Source: Hyaloscypha bicolor E (taxonomy: Eukaryota > Ascomycota > Leotiomycetes > Helotiales > Hyaloscyphaceae). Taken from it: a DNA stretch of 64,000 bases. How positions within the stretch are numbered: the first letter of the stretch is position 1; the number at the start of each line of letters is the position of its first letter. The stretch lies in NCBI RefSeq assembly GCF_002865645.1, contig NW_020194585.1:124001-188000 (forward strand), in the 5' to 3' direction. Positions 63,510-64,000 of the stretch are shown here, in pieces. Both the position numbers and the translations under genes were made by a program. Under the pieces are notes generated by a model. That model saw nothing but the letters and a program-made list of their open reading frames with translations, searched no databases and had not been told where the DNA came from.

Positions 63510-63985
63510 GCGTTGAGTCTGGTGAACCAGCCCCAGCAGCCAGCCGGAACTCTGGAATAGGATGATCCAGCGCTAAAAACACCTGGATAAGTCGCTGCGA
63601 GGACATTCGTTATCATTGTCCCGGAAGAGCCTCCGACAGTAAAAACCTTCGATGGATCTCCGTTGTACTTCTGGAGAGCCTATTTAGCCATAAGGGCGAG
63701 ACCCTGTGAATCCATGCCACCATCATAGGTGAGTGTCTGAATCGAGTTACAATCCCTGCAGTTGGACCGCAAAGGCGCAGCTACAAGATGTCAGAAGCTT
63801 AAAATTAAAAATTACTATATACTTACGCCAAAGAGGATTGCAGGTATATCAGCGACTTTGGCAGGGACATAGACTTGCGATTGCGCAATGCTACATGGGT
63901 TTTTATCTCAGTCTGTCACTGGTTGGAGGCCGGCATATGCTACCGAGGAAAAGGCGAGGGTAGCCGCAAGGCCTTGGAAGAGCAT
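63510..63985 (-). pseudogene. Broken carbohydrate esterase family 1 (acetyl xylan / feruloyl esterase-like) gene
   Basis: Intact relatives are secreted alpha/beta-hydrolases that remove acetyl or feruloyl groups from plant xylan. The start is ATG at 63985 with a signal peptide (MLFQGLAATLAFSSVAYA). Then come SQVYVPAKVADIPAILFG, a 46-bp intron (63826-63781), SIQTLTYDGGMDSQGLALM, and the nucleophile region KVFTVGGSSGTMITNVLAAT with the catalytic-type Ser in G-x-S-x-G. It is broken by TGA at codon 26 (63910-63908), by TAG at 63682-63680, by the loss of about 40 residues (including the usual HYCTG segment) around the intron, and by the absence of the C-terminal half. At least the TAG could come from CAG by RIP-type change. 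Confidence 0.8.
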
Positions 63986-64000
63986 AGCTGCAAAAGCGTG

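Overview
The window is nuclear DNA of a filamentous ascomycete (Pezizomycotina). The reasons are short introns of about 45-80 bp with GT...CTAAC/CTGAC...AG signals, typical fungal families (2EXR protein, fungal rhodopsin-like membrane protein, APC permease, P450, a protein with the fungal STAND-type N-terminal domain), and very strong repeat-induced point mutation (RIP) of the CpA->TpA type. The order cannot be fixed from the sequence; Leotiomycetes is a guess.

The base composition falls into five blocks. (1) 1-10,493 is normal GC: a partial long minus-strand gene (1-3142), a 231-bp TIR element (3498-3728), a zinc-finger/RNase H protein (4117-5301), a weakly coding 5.3-9.0 kb stretch with broken gene pieces, an 89-bp TIR element (8902-8990), a 2EXR gene (9020-9730) and a 459-bp TIR element (9794-10252). 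(2) 10,494-29,120 is an AT-rich island bounded by a perfect 28-bp terminal inverted repeat and TA target duplications. It is one old DNA transposon filled with later insertions: chromovirus A (11,521-18,523), LTR element B (19,251-25,777), and two direct copies of the transposon's right half. (3) About 28.8-40.3 kb is normal: a solo LTR 26 bp upstream of a small gene (29,633-30,118), a seven-exon amino-acid permease (32,716-34,627, minus), a five-exon rhodopsin-like membrane protein (35,470-36,976) and a two-exon cytochrome P450 (37,878-39,552). (4) About 40.3-62.0 kb is a second AT-rich island: a ~290-bp (TTA)n tract, chromovirus C (44,595-51,297), and a four-layer nest in which a solo LTR is split by a Tc1/mariner-type element that is split by chromovirus D (54,505-62,332) and by a 160-bp MITE. 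(5) 62.0-64.0 kb returns to normal base use and ends in a broken carbohydrate-esterase gene (63,510-63,985, minus).

The permease, the membrane protein and the P450 are neighbours, but nothing shows that they form a pathway. Inside the islands almost every CA and TG has become TA while many CG, CC and CT remain, so the elements' open frames are full of TAA/TAG in place of CAA, CAG and TGG, and zinc-knuckle Cys and His read as Tyr. The recognisable protein motifs survive only when stops are read through. At the right edge of both islands the last repeat unit is much less mutated than its partner copies.

The strongest leads are the two reconstructed transposon nests, the spared right-edge repeats, long coding-like segments between the chromodomain and the 3' LTR of chromoviruses A and D, and an LTR element (B) that passes straight from RNase H into its LTR with no integrase.
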